DNA of 64,000 nt from Acidobacteria bacterium Mor1 (lineage in GTDB: Bacteria; Acidobacteriota; Polarisedimenticolia; Polarisedimenticolales; Polarisedimenticolaceae). Both the position numbers and the translations under genes were made by a program. The stretch spans positions 5,769,788 to 5,833,787 of the forward strand of contig CP011806.1 of the NCBI GenBank assembly GCA_001664505.1, written 5' to 3'. The stretch's first letter is position 1, and each line of letters begins with the position of its first letter. Positions 53,841-62,708 of the stretch are shown piece after piece. The notes below the pieces were generated by a model. It had not been told where the DNA came from. It saw nothing but the letters and a program-made list of their open reading frames with translations, and did no database searches.

Positions 53841-56294
53841 CTACGGGCAGCCCCCGCTCCCGCTGCGCGCCGTGCCCCCGCTGGAACTCCCGTAACCGCC
53901 GGTAGAGAACCCGGACTGGAAACGCACCAGGTAGAAGAAGCCCTGGCCGGCTGCCGGTAACGTGGCGTCGCTGGCGGCACGGTCGGCGGAGTCCGCCTCG
54001 ACACAGGTCAACGGGCCCAAAGCGCCCTCGCCGAGGGCCGACAGACCGCCGCGCACCACGTCGAACACCGCATCGGGGGCGCCGGGAACTTCTTCCCAGT
54101 CGAGCTGGGTCACGCCGGATCCGTCCAAGGTCAGGCCGGCGACCTCTCCCTGCACGGCCAGATCGAATCCGCGGACGATCAGGTCGTCGATGGCGGCTTC
54201 GACCACCGTGTCGACGCTGGCGTCCAGGGCGCGGAAGCGGAAACGCACGTCGGCGCCCGGGGTAATCAGGTCATCGAGGCGCACCGCCGGAGAGGGAACC
54301 CAGGCGGGGTCGGCATCGGGCGTCGCCGTGGTGTCGGTCACCGTTTCGAGGGTCTGCCAACTCGATCCTCCGTCGTCGGAGACCTCGGCGACCAGTTGAT
54401 CGGTCGGGTCCTGGGTGCGGAAGAACCAGCGCTGCCAGCTCACCTCGACTCCGTAGCTGCCGCTCAGGTCGTAGGGGGGCGAGGTCAGGGTGGTCGTACC
54501 GTTATCGACATCGTCCTGGTCGGGCGTGGCGGCGGGCGGGTTGCCGGTAACGAAGGCGTTGATTCCTTGACCGGGCGTGCGGTCGAGCTTGGGGGAGATG
54601 CGGGTCAGGTTGCTCTGCACCTGTCCCTGATGGGTGCCCTGGGGCTCGCCCCACTCCCACACCCCTGCGGTGGCGGTGTCGGCGGGATCTCCGATGACCC
54701 AGTTCGCGGCCCGGGCGGGGTCTTCGAAGTCTTCGTGGACCAGCAGACCGGAGCCGGTCGGCGTCAACGCGACCTGCACCGGCTGGAAGCTGCCGGTCAC
54801 GCTCAACGGTACCGTCGCATCGACGTATCCGGGAGCGGAGACTCGCAGGGTGTAGCTGCCGGGGACGACGATGATGTGAAAACGTCCGGTGTCGGAGCGC
54901 GAGGTCAGGCGCTTGCCGTCGGGCAGCAGCATCTCATCGAGATCGACGTCCGCCTCGACCGGCAGGCCGGTGACGGCGTCGGTGACATGGCCGCCGACGG
55001 CGGCGCCGTGGACCCGGTCCAGCAACCACTGCCAGCCCGGGCGCTGTCCTTCGACGGTCGGATCGCGCCAGATCTGATAGTCGGGACGGAAGCCTCCCTC
55101 ACCGGAACTGTTCAGCTCGGTGACGAAGGCGATGGCGCCGTTCTCGTGGTACTGCTGGTCCCGCCCGGTGCCGTCGACCCGGCTGCCGAAGGGGGCGGGG
55201 TCGTAGCCGATGACTCCGTCGGCACGGATGATCTCGCCGGCGTACTCCTCGGCGATGATCCGGCTGATGTTCTGATCGGGGCCGGCGATGGTGGTCAGCT
55301 TGGGGCTGAACAGGTCGGGATCGCAGGAGGTGGCGTAGAACACGTCCTCGCCGAAGCTGTGGTACTCGACGTCGAACACCGGGCGGATGCGGCGGCCCAG
55401 ATCGAGCATCGCCATGGTTTCGGGCTCGGAACCTTCGAAGGGGCCGCGGTAGATGCCGCTGGTGAAGCTGCTGGAGGAGCCGTTGCACTGGTCGCCCCAG
55501 CCCCACTCGTAGTTGCGGTTGAGGTCGACGCCGTCCTGGTTGTTCAGGGTGCCCGAGCCGTCGTTGTCCCGGGTGTTCTTGCGCCAGTTGAAATCCTCTT
55601 CGTGGACCACACGCACGCCGTCGGGGTTGACCATCGGCACGCACCAGATCTGGAGCGTGTCGACCCAGCGGGTCACGTCGGGATCGCTGCCGTAGTTGTC
55701 GGTCAGGTAGTCGATGGTGTCGATCATCACCTCGACGGTCATGACCTCGCGGGCGTGGTGCGCCGCGTTGAACAGCACACTCAGTTCATCTTCGTCGACT
55801 CCGGGGTTGTCGGAGATCAGCAGTCCCCAGATGGTCGCACCGTCATGACTCGTGCCCAGCGCTTCCCTGCGAACCAGGTTCGGATGGTCCAGCACAACCT
55901 GGTCCAGGTACGCCTCGAGTTCATCGGGATCGGTGTAGTTGGTGTCGGGCAGGGGATCGTCGGTGCCCAGCGCCTCGACCTCGGCCAGAGAGAGCCGCTC
56001 GGCGTAGCGGGCCTGTTCGACGAATTCGAACCCCGCCCGGCGCAGCGCTTCGGCTCCCCGCAGGTCGGTGACCACCAGGACACGGTTCCCGGGCAGGTCG
56101 TAGCCGGCGATGTCGAATCCCTGGGCGGTCAGCCAATCCCGCTGAGCCGCGTCGGCGGCGACATCCAGGTGCAGCACCGGGCCTTCCTGGGGCACGAAGA
56201 CTCGATCACCGTGGTCTCCGTGAGCCTGGGCCGGCCCGGCGGCAGCCAGCAGAAGACAGACCGAAATCACCCAGCCGAACCACCGATTGCGCAT
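53841..56294 (-). CDS. Secreted M14 zinc carboxypeptidase
   Basis: 817 residues from ATG 56294 with GGGGGAG upstream. Signal peptide ends near PAQAHG. The peptidase domain has NAAHHAREVMTVE with the H-x-x-E zinc motif, NPDGVRVVHEED, GVDLNRNYEWGWG, the third zinc His in EYHSFGE, and the general-base Glu in FVTELNSSGE. A carboxypeptidase-regulatory-like beta domain (GGHVTDAVTGLPVEADV) follows, then a C-terminal beta domain of about 250 residues. It releases C-terminal residues from peptides outside the cytoplasm. It is downstream of no operon and convergent with the PAS gene. Confidence 0.92.
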   Translation of the reverse strand: MRNRWFGWVISVCLLLAAAGPAQAHGDHGDRVFVPQEGPVLHLDVAADAAQRDWLTAQGFDIAGYDLPGNRVLVVTDLRGAEALRRAGFEFVEQARYAERLSLAEVEALGTDDPLPDTNYTDPDELEAYLDQVVLDHPNLVRREALGTSHDGATIWGLLISDNPGVDEDELSVLFNAAHHAREVMTVEVMIDTIDYLTDNYGSDPDVTRWVDTLQIWCVPMVNPDGVRVVHEEDFNWRKNTRDNDGSGTLNNQDGVDLNRNYEWGWGDQCNGSSSSFTSGIYRGPFEGSEPETMAMLDLGRRIRPVFDVEYHSFGEDVFYATSCDPDLFSPKLTTIAGPDQNISRIIAEEYAGEIIRADGVIGYDPAPFGSRVDGTGRDQQYHENGAIAFVTELNSSGEGGFRPDYQIWRDPTVEGQRPGWQWLLDRVHGAAVGGHVTDAVTGLPVEADVDLDEMLLPDGKRLTSRSDTGRFHIIVVPGSYTLRVSAPGYVDATVPLSVTGSFQPVQVALTPTGSGLLVHEDFEDPARAANWVIGDPADTATAGVWEWGEPQGTHQGQVQSNLTRISPKLDRTPGQGINAFVTGNPPAATPDQDDVDNGTTTLTSPPYDLSGSYGVEVSWQRWFFRTQDPTDQLVAEVSDDGGSSWQTLETVTDTTATPDADPAWVPSPAVRLDDLITPGADVRFRFRALDASVDTVVEAAIDDLIVRGFDLAVQGEVAGLTLDGSGVTQLDWEEVPGAPDAVFDVVRGGLSALGEGALGPLTCVEADSADRAASDATLPAAGQGFFYLVRFQSGFSTGGYGSSSGGTARSGSGGCP

Positions 56295-56471
56295 CAGGAT
56301 CTCCCCCCGGGTATGCGGGCCGCGCCGGGCCGGAGCGGGTCCCGGCGGGCTCGTCGTCGAGGCTGATTGTACGGTGATTTCACCCTGTTTGAGGCGGTTT
56401 CCACTCTCCGCGGGCTCTCGATTGGACATCGCCGCTAGAGTAGGACAGGGGCTCGTTTGGGAGGAGTGCGC

Positions 56472-56753
56472 ATGAAAGCGGTGTGGAATGACGAGGTGCT
56501 TGCCGAGAGCGACGAGACGGTGGTGGTCGAGAGCAACCACTACTTCCCGCCGTCATCCCTCAAGCAGCAGTTTCTGAGGCCGAGCGACACCAGGACTCAC
56601 TGTCCCTGGAAGGGCAACGCCTCCTACTTCCATGTGGAGGTCGAGGGAATGACCCTGCCCGACGCCGCCTGGACCTATCAGGCTCCCAAGGACGCCGCCC
56701 GGGAGATCACCGGACATGTGGCCTTCTGGAAAGGGGTCGAAGTCCGCGAGTAA
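56472..56753 (+). CDS. DUF427 protein
   Basis: 93 residues from ATG with GGGAGGAG upstream. The sequence MKAVWNDEVLAESDETVVVESNHYFPP, THCPWKGNASYF and AWTYQAPKDAA is typical of the compact DUF427 fold. Function unknown. Gene order MOSC-DUF427 is convergent with a 20-nt gap. Confidence 0.93.
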   Translation: MKAVWNDEVLAESDETVVVESNHYFPPSSLKQQFLRPSDTRTHCPWKGNASYFHVEVEGMTLPDAAWTYQAPKDAAREITGHVAFWKGVEVRE

Positions 56754-56773
56754 CCGCCGTACGGATCGCGTGG

Positions 56774-57205
56774 CTATTCCCAGATGAGCTCGTCGCCGAG
56801 TGCGATGAGGCCCCCCTCCAACACCACCCCGAAAGCGCCCCCTCCCCAGTCGTCGAACAGTGCATCCTTGAGCCCGGGCTGAATCTCGTCCATCAGCCGG
56901 CAGGGTTTGGTTTCTCCGCGGATCTCCACCCGGGTGTCCCCGATCCGCAGGATTCGGCCGGTGGTGCGCGCCAACGGGAAGCCACTGACCAGCAGGTTGG
57001 CGCGCCGCACGGCCGGGTCCAGAATGCCGAGCTCGCGGGTACGGTCCTCCCAGACCTCTCGCTCCATCAGGGTCACCTGGCGGCGCCCGCCGAGGCGGGC
57101 GTTCGGATCCAGCCCGCGTCCGGCGATCAGCTCCGCCCGCTCCCGGGCGTCCAGCGGCAGGCCGCGGCCCCGCTTGGTCCAGATTCGCTCCAACACGCCG
57201 TTCAT
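56774..57205 (-). CDS. MOSC-domain protein
   Basis: 143 residues from ATG 57205, preceded by GGAGGAAG. It has VTLMEREVWED and LLVSGFPLARTTGRILRIGD, and RGETKPCRLMDEIQPGL with the cysteine that marks the MOSC fold. MOSC domains bind molybdopterin- or sulfur-carrier-type cofactors. It is shorter than many MOSC proteins and stands alone. Divergent from the glutathionyl-hydroquinone reductase gene. Confidence 0.9.
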   Translation of the reverse strand: MNGVLERIWTKRGRGLPLDARERAELIAGRGLDPNARLGGRRQVTLMEREVWEDRTRELGILDPAVRRANLLVSGFPLARTTGRILRIGDTRVEIRGETKPCRLMDEIQPGLKDALFDDWGGGAFGVVLEGGLIALGDELIWE

Positions 57206-57317
57206 GGCTTCTTCCTCCACCGTACCCGGCGTCCAAGGGGAACCCCCTGGTCCTCGTTGTCCCGGGCGTCCCGTGCGCGGTGCGCTAGTGTAGTCACGAG
57301 GGGGCTGTTCACCACAT

Positions 57318-57344
57318 GCGCATCCCGCCAAAGTCCGGATGCGC
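57318..57344 (+). promoter_or_regulatory. Leader hairpin before the glutathionyl-hydroquinone reductase gene
   Basis: GCGCATCC (57318-57325) pairs with GGATGCGC (57337-57344), 11-nt loop, ending 4 nt before the ribosome site. Confidence 0.35.
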
Positions 57345-57360
57345 CTCGAGGAGCCAGGCC

Positions 57361-58305
57361 GTGAGCCAGCAAAACGCACAGTTCGCCAAGGAGACCGACA
57401 AGAAAGGCGCCTTCGTTCGCCAGCAGAGCGCCTTCCGCAACCACGTCACCGCCGACGGTTCGTCGGGCTACCCGGCCGAGGCCGGGCGCTACCACCTGTA
57501 CGTCTCGCTGGCCTGTCCCTGGGCCCACCGCACGATCATCTACCGCAAGTTGAAAGGTCTCGAGGGCGCCGTCTCACTGTCGGTGGTCGACCCGATTCGC
57601 GACGAGAAGGGCTGGGCCTTCCGCGAGGGCCGGGGCCACGGTGCCGATCCGATCAACGGGTTCGCGTTCCTGAGTGAGGCCTATCGCAAGACCGATCCGA
57701 ATTTCGCCGACCGGGTCACGGTGCCGGTGCTGTGGGACAAACAGCAGGGGCACATCGTGAACAACGAATCGTCGGAACTGATCCGCATGCTGAACAGCGA
57801 ATTCAACGCCTTCGGCAACGCGGAGGTCGATTTCTATCCGGAAACGCTTCGTGGCGAGATCGATGAACTGAACGGCTTCATCTATCCGGCGATCAACGAC
57901 GGCGTCTACAAGTGCGGCTTCGCCGCCAGCCAGGAAGCCTACGACGAGGCCTTCCGCACGCTGTTTGCCGCGCTGGACAAACTCGAGGAGCGGCTGGCGA
58001 CCCGGCGCTTCCTGGCCGGTGCCCGGCAGACCGAGGCGGACTGGCGGTTGTTCACCACCCTGGTGCGCTTCGACGCGGTCTACGTGACCCACTTCAAGAC
58101 CAACCTGCGGCGAATCGCCGACTACCCGAACCTCTGGGGCTACCTGCGCGATCTGTACCAGACCCCCGGAGTTGCCGAGACCGTCGACTTCGATCACATC
58201 AAGCGCCACTACTTCGTGACCCACCGCCGGATCAACCCGCTGGGCATCGTGCCCAACGGTCCGGCGATCGACTTCGACGAACCCCACGGCCGCGAGGGCA
58301 GGTAG
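57361..58305 (+). CDS. Glutathionyl-hydroquinone reductase (GST Xi class)
   Basis: 314 residues from GTG 57361, preceded by GAGGAG. The catalytic cysteine is in LACPWAHR (Cys52), with YPAEAGRYHLYVSLACPWAHRT (part shown) and INDGVYKCGFAASQEAYDEAF, all typical of the YqjG/ECM4 family. These enzymes reduce glutathionyl-hydroquinones. A hairpin (57318-57344) lies just before the ribosome site. It is convergent with lipoprotein copy 2, ending 6 nt away. Confidence 0.94.
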   Translation: MSQQNAQFAKETDKKGAFVRQQSAFRNHVTADGSSGYPAEAGRYHLYVSLACPWAHRTIIYRKLKGLEGAVSLSVVDPIRDEKGWAFREGRGHGADPINGFAFLSEAYRKTDPNFADRVTVPVLWDKQQGHIVNNESSELIRMLNSEFNAFGNAEVDFYPETLRGEIDELNGFIYPAINDGVYKCGFAASQEAYDEAFRTLFAALDKLEERLATRRFLAGARQTEADWRLFTTLVRFDAVYVTHFKTNLRRIADYPNLWGYLRDLYQTPGVAETVDFDHIKRHYFVTHRRINPLGIVPNGPAIDFDEPHGREGR

Positions 58306-58311
58306 GGTCGG

Positions 58312-59214
58312 CTAGTAGGCTCGATGGGCCAGGGAGAGGATGTCCGTCGCCAACGACGGCATCCCTTCCGGGTTGCGGCCGGCTACCGTCCAGTCCCGGC
58401 AGATCCCGTTGAGGCACCCTGTAATGGTGGTCGTGTCGGTCGCGTGGGCGTCAACCCATCCGGCGTAGGACCGCGCCACCTGGCCGATGAGCGGATTGCG
58501 GGCATCAAGCATGCCCGCCCGCCCCGGCCCCGGGCTGAGCCAGACCTCCACATCGCCGGCCAACGGCAGTTGGGAGCGCAGCCCCTGCTCGTTGCTCAGG
58601 TGGATCGATAGTCCCGATCGGTTCGCTCGGTAGTGGAGCGCTTCTCTCCCGGCCAGTTGCACCAGTTCTCCGCTGTTCCAGAGCGACAGGCGATCCTGCA
58701 GGGAGAGCCTGCGCGTGCGGCCGCACTCGCCGTAGTAGCGGTCAGTCGAGAGGGTGGCGCTGAACCAGATCGCCCCCGGGCAGTCCTCGAATCGCCGGAA
58801 ATTGAAGGGATCATCTTCGGGGTCGGCCGCGTTCTTGTCGAAGGACACTCGCCCGGCGCAGCCCTGGCGCTCCGGAGAGCAGTAGAGATCGTCGGAGAAA
58901 GTTGCCTCTCCTTCGACGGAAATGTTCGAGTGCGTGTACAGGGTCTGTGCGCCATCGGTATTCTGGCGCACGTAGTTGAGTTGTTCGATGGTCTCACCGG
59001 CAACCCAGAGAGCCCACTGGCTCCCGTGAACCAGCTTGGCCTTGCCACGGGTGTCTCTGATCTCCCCGGGACCGCCGCCGGCACGCGTCTGGTTGTTGTC
59101 CGTGATCAGGCCGTAGTTGGAGATCTGGCAGCCGGAGGTGGCGAGGCACAAGAGAACCGAGCCGGTGATCAGCACCGAAGCCGACATCTTGCGCGTCTCG
59201 AACGTAATTCGCAT
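58312..59214 (-). CDS. Lipoprotein of the unrecognised family, copy 2 (divergent)
   Basis: 300 residues from ATG 59214 (GGTGA upstream); ATG 59187 is a shorter alternative. Lipobox LLCLATSGC, followed by QISNYGLITDNNQT, EIRDTRGKAKLV, LYCSPERQGC, CPGAIWFS, YYGECGRT and GCLNGICRDW, the family pattern, with all six shared cysteines. The C-terminus differs in the last turn (LATDILSLAHRAY). It lies head to head with the three tandem copies, so the 349-nt region between may serve both directions. Confidence 0.85.
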   Translation of the reverse strand: MRITFETRKMSASVLITGSVLLCLATSGCQISNYGLITDNNQTRAGGGPGEIRDTRGKAKLVHGSQWALWVAGETIEQLNYVRQNTDGAQTLYTHSNISVEGEATFSDDLYCSPERQGCAGRVSFDKNAADPEDDPFNFRRFEDCPGAIWFSATLSTDRYYGECGRTRRLSLQDRLSLWNSGELVQLAGREALHYRANRSGLSIHLSNEQGLRSQLPLAGDVEVWLSPGPGRAGMLDARNPLIGQVARSYAGWVDAHATDTTTITGCLNGICRDWTVAGRNPEGMPSLATDILSLAHRAY

Positions 59215-59563
59215 AGGGTCACCAGTTGTCCTTGGTGCCATGGTTCACCGCCTGGAGAAACAGGTCAAGCCTGGGGCGGTTTTCGGTTTTCTCTTGGGCC
59301 GGTTGTGGCCTGGGCGTATGCTTCCGGCAACGGCATGGCCGGGCGTGAGCCTGGTCGTCGCCCCGCTGCTTTGTGGGGGAGCGATGCATCTGATGGGGCG
59401 CTGGCGGCGCTCCCGAGGTGATGAGCCCTCTCCATGGCGACCTTCTGGGGCGGCGCCCTCTTCGCCCTCGGCATGGCCGCGACCCGTTTCTGGATGGTTG
59501 GTGCTGCGTCGGTCGGCTCTTGATCGACGGTCCGGGAGTCGATCCCGGCGAGAGGGGGGATTC
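59215..59563. other. Divergent intergenic region, no supported gene
   Basis: The stretch lies between lipoprotein copy 2 and copy 3. Short frames exist on both strands (for example 59434-59523, a 29-residue hydrophobic peptide), but none has a convincing ribosome site or recognisable homology. No clear promoter boxes were found by eye. It could carry shared regulatory sites for both directions. Confidence 0.4.
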
Positions 59564-60448
59564 ATGGGGCGCATTCGTGCTCGCCGCACGCGAGGCATCG
59601 GATTCGTTGTCTTGCTGGCCTGTCTCACCGGCTGCCATATCAGCAACTACGGCCTGATCACCGACAACAACCAGACCAGCGCCGGCGGCGGTCCCGGAGA
59701 GGTCCGGAACACCCGGGGCAAGGCCAAGCTCGTGGCCGGGCAACAGGTCGTGTCGTTCACGCCGACAGGGACCGAGGAGTCGCTGAACTTCGTACGGCAA
59801 AACGCCGACGGAGCACAAACCCTCTCAACCTACCGCAACATGTCGGTCGAAGGTGAGGCGACGTTCCTCGATGACCTGTACTGCTCTCCCGAATACGAGG
59901 GTTGCGCCAAACGCAAGTCCTTCGACGTCGATGCGTCGGATCCAAGCGACAACCCCTACAACCAGCGTTTCTTCAGCGAGTGTCCCGGAGTGCCCTCCAG
60001 CTTCACGCTCTCCACGGCGCGCTACTACGGCGAGTGCGGCCGCACCGGGGCGCTTTCCCTGCAGCAGAAGCTTTCGTTGTGGAACATGGGGACGATCGTG
60101 GACTGGCGTGACGGCGAGGCCTTGTACTTCGATCTGGACCGCTCCAATCTGAGCGTCCATCTGGCGAACGATGACGGTTTGACCACACCACTCTCGATCA
60201 CCGGCGACTATCGCAGTTGGGTTCAGGTGCGCGGGCCGAACCGTTGGGTGCTCGATGCCACGAACCCTTTGAGCGCCGTTCTCGCGCGCTCCTACGCTGC
60301 GTGGGTCGAGGACTACGGCACCGAGACAACCACGATTCGCGGCTGCTATCAGGGGATCTGCCGCGAATGGACCGTCGCCGGCAAGGCGGACGGGCAAGGG
60401 GCGCCGGACACCGTCGGCGACATCCTGCGTTTTGCGGCCCGGATGTAG
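59564..60448 (+). CDS. Lipoprotein of the unrecognised family, copy 3
   Basis: 294 residues from ATG 59564, preceded by GAGGGGGGA. Lipobox VLLACLTGC; then HISNYGLITDNNQT, EVRNTRGKAKLV, LYCSPEYEGC, ECPGVPSS, YYGECGRTGAL, GCYQGICREWTVAG and a C-terminal DTVGDILRFAARM. It is the first of three same-direction copies, followed by copy 4 after 30 nt. No other domain is visible. Confidence 0.85.
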   Translation: MGRIRARRTRGIGFVVLLACLTGCHISNYGLITDNNQTSAGGGPGEVRNTRGKAKLVAGQQVVSFTPTGTEESLNFVRQNADGAQTLSTYRNMSVEGEATFLDDLYCSPEYEGCAKRKSFDVDASDPSDNPYNQRFFSECPGVPSSFTLSTARYYGECGRTGALSLQQKLSLWNMGTIVDWRDGEALYFDLDRSNLSVHLANDDGLTTPLSITGDYRSWVQVRGPNRWVLDATNPLSAVLARSYAAWVEDYGTETTTIRGCYQGICREWTVAGKADGQGAPDTVGDILRFAARM

Positions 60449-60478
60449 GGAAACTTCGTCACGACAGGAGGAGGAGTC

Positions 60479-61369
60479 ATGATTCAGGTAATCGCAGCGC
60501 GGCTTTCGCGGATCGCCTTCCTGGCGCTCTTGGTGGCGGGGGCCGGCTGTCACATCAGCGACTACAGCCTGATCACCGACAATAACCAGACCAACGTCGG
60601 CGGTGGACCCGGCGAGATCCGGGATACCCGCGGCCAGGCCAAGCTGGTGCACTCCAGTCAGTGGGCCTACCTGATGGCCGACGGCGCCCACGAGGCGCTC
60701 AACTACGTGCGGCAGAACGCCGACGGTTCCCAGACCCTGACCTCCCACGACAATCTATCGGTGGAAGGGGACGCCACCTTCTCCGACGACCTCTACTGCT
60801 CGCCCGAGCGGGAGGGGTGTGCGACCCGGCGCTCCTTCGACAAGGATCCTACCGATCGCGACGAGGACCCGTTCAACACGAGGGTTCTCTTCGAGTGTCC
60901 GGCGGCCAACACCCTCTGCATGAGCCTTTCGACCTACCGCTACTACGGCGAGTGCGGCCGAACCGGGACGCTGTCGCTGCAGGACAAACTCTCGCTCTGG
61001 AACATGGGAACCCTGGTTCAGGTCGGCGGCGTGGAGGCGCTTCACTACCAGGTGGATCGTTCGAACCTCAGCATCGTTCTGGAAAACGACGAGGGCTTGC
61101 GCACACCGCTCCAGATCTCGGGAGAGATCGAGTCCTGGACGCGGATGGGAGGCGCCGCGAGGGGGATCGTCGATTCGAGCCATCCGCTGATCGGGGTGGT
61201 GGCTCGTTCCTACGCGGCCTGGGTTCAGCAGCACGGCACCAAGGCGACCACGATCACGGGCTGCTACCAGGGTATTTGCCGTGAGTGGACGGTGGCCGGC
61301 GTCTACGAGGAGGGCCGGGATGCACCGGACACCGTCGGCGACATCCTGCGATTTGCGTCGGCGTTCTAG
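60479..61369 (+). CDS. Lipoprotein of the unrecognised family, copy 4
   Basis: 296 residues, with a very strong AGGAGGAGG ribosome site. Lipobox LLVAGAGC (Cys24), then HISDYSLITDNNQT, EIRDTRGQAKLV, the cysteine contexts at 107, 114, 140, 147, 159, 262 and 267, and DTVGDILRFASAF at the end. It carries one cysteine more than copies 1-3 (residue 147, shared with copy 5). Copy 5 starts 2 nt after its stop, so the two are probably translationally coupled. Confidence 0.87.
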   Translation: MIQVIAARLSRIAFLALLVAGAGCHISDYSLITDNNQTNVGGGPGEIRDTRGQAKLVHSSQWAYLMADGAHEALNYVRQNADGSQTLTSHDNLSVEGDATFSDDLYCSPEREGCATRRSFDKDPTDRDEDPFNTRVLFECPAANTLCMSLSTYRYYGECGRTGTLSLQDKLSLWNMGTLVQVGGVEALHYQVDRSNLSIVLENDEGLRTPLQISGEIESWTRMGGAARGIVDSSHPLIGVVARSYAAWVQQHGTKATTITGCYQGICREWTVAGVYEEGRDAPDTVGDILRFASAF

Positions 61370-61371
61370 TC

Positions 61372-62277
61372 GTGGCTGCGGTGCTGCGCACGACGGGGCG
61401 GATCGCGTCAGTGGTCAGTGCGTTGGTGTTTCTCCTGGTGTGGGGAGCCGGCACCGGTTGCCACGTGAGCGACTACGGATTGATCACCGACAACAACCAG
61501 ACCAGCGCCGGGGGCGGTCCCCAGGAGATCCGGGACACAAGGGGTAAGGCCAAGCTGGTGTTTGCGCAAAAGTGGGCGACGCTTCAGGCCGATGGGACCG
61601 ATGAGATCAACACCTTCGTTCGGCAGAACGCCGATGGGGCCCAGACTCTCAGTTCACACAACAACTTCTCGGTCGCCGGGGACGCCACGTTCTCCGATGA
61701 TCTGTACTGTTCTCCGGAAACCGAGGGCTGCGCGGTGCGCAAGTCCTTCGACAAGGATCCAACCGATCCTGAGGAAGATCCGTACGATCGCTACACGTTC
61801 AAGGAATGTCCCGGCGCCCGCTCGATTTGCCTCAGCCTGGCGACTCAGCGCTACTACGGAGAGTGTGGGAGGACGAGCACTCTCAGTCTGCAGGACCGGT
61901 TGACCCTCTGGAACATGGGGCAGATCGTCGCCGTCGGTGGACGTGAGGCACTCTACTTCCAGGCCGATCGCAACAGCCTCTCGGTCACGTTGGCCAATGA
62001 CGAGGGCTTGGTGACGCCGCTGGCGCTCTCCGGAGAGCTGGAAGGCTGGGTCCAGACCGGCGGCTTGGAGCAGGGGTTGGTCGACGCTTCGAACCCGCTG
62101 ATCGGGATGGTCGTGCGCTCATACGCCCGCTGGGTTCATGAACACGCCACCGAGGAGACGACCATCTCCGGTTGCTACCGGGGTATCTGCCGGCAATGGA
62201 CCGTGGCGGGGAACTCGCAGGATCTGAGCGGTGGCGACTCCGTCAGCGAGATTCTGCAGTTCGCAGCCCGTTTCTGA
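61372..62277 (+). CDS. Lipoprotein of the unrecognised family, copy 5
   Basis: 301 residues from GTG 61372, 2 nt after the copy-4 stop; there is no independent ribosome site, which supports coupling. Lipobox LVWGAGTGC, then HVSDYGLITDNNQT, EIRDTRGKAKLV, LYCSPETEGC, ECPGARSICLS, YYGECGRTSTL and GCYRGICRQWTVAG. The seven non-lipid cysteines match copy 4. The C-terminal end is DSVSEILQFAARF. Convergent with the Mpo1-like gene 9 nt away. Confidence 0.85.
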   Translation: MAAVLRTTGRIASVVSALVFLLVWGAGTGCHVSDYGLITDNNQTSAGGGPQEIRDTRGKAKLVFAQKWATLQADGTDEINTFVRQNADGAQTLSSHNNFSVAGDATFSDDLYCSPETEGCAVRKSFDKDPTDPEEDPYDRYTFKECPGARSICLSLATQRYYGECGRTSTLSLQDRLTLWNMGQIVAVGGREALYFQADRNSLSVTLANDEGLVTPLALSGELEGWVQTGGLEQGLVDASNPLIGMVVRSYARWVHEHATEETTISGCYRGICRQWTVAGNSQDLSGGDSVSEILQFAARF

Positions 62278-62286
62278 ACTCGGCCG

Positions 62287-62595
62287 CTAGCGCTTGCCGA
62301 AGGTCTTTCGGGCCCACCAGCGGGTGCCGACCAGCAGGAAGCGCCAGTCCTTGAAAAACTCCGGCGGCTTCTTCTCGAAGTAGTGGCCGACGAACTGGAA
62401 GACCCAGCCGATCACGAACAGGGCACCGGAGAGCGCGAGGAAGCGCAGATCGATGAAGGCCAGGGGGAGCGCGACCAGGGAGATCACGATCATCGGGATG
62501 CCGATGGTGTGGCAGGCCCGGTTGATCGGGTTCTGGTGACTCTCGCCGTACTCGTCGATCCAGTCGTCCCACGACTTCGAGCTGAATAGCGCCAT
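62287..62595 (-). CDS. Mpo1/DUF962-family membrane protein
   Basis: 102 residues from ATG 62595 (GGAGGACACC upstream). It contains SKSWDDWIDEYGESHQNPINRACHTIGIP with the conserved histidines, two membrane helices, and WVFQFVGHYFEKKPPEFF. This matches the yeast Mpo1-like/DUF962 family, which includes 2-hydroxy fatty acid dioxygenase. Bacterial members are of unproven activity. Confidence 0.88.
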   Translation of the reverse strand: MALFSSKSWDDWIDEYGESHQNPINRACHTIGIPMIVISLVALPLAFIDLRFLALSGALFVIGWVFQFVGHYFEKKPPEFFKDWRFLLVGTRWWARKTFGKR

Positions 62596-62708
62596 GGTGT
62601 CCTCCGCTCCCCGGGACGGGGCTGCCCGAAAATGATACCCCAGGCAACTCGCCCGGGCCTGACGGGCGGGTTTCAAACCCTGGGCGCCCGGTGTTAAGCT
62701 CCCCGGCC

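Larger units (their letters stand above)
58312..62277. repeat. Four-gene cluster of lipoprotein paralogues (one divergent, three tandem)
   Basis: The copies share order of motifs, length (294-301 residues) and cysteine pattern with each other and with the solitary copy at 3919. The most conserved block is the roughly 14 residues after the lipidated cysteine. Gene duplication within this locus is the simplest explanation. Confidence 0.8.

Noticed and set aside
59318-59560. Possible short membrane peptides, including 59434-59523
   Set aside because: No convincing ribosome site or family; frames shift between hydrophobic pieces.
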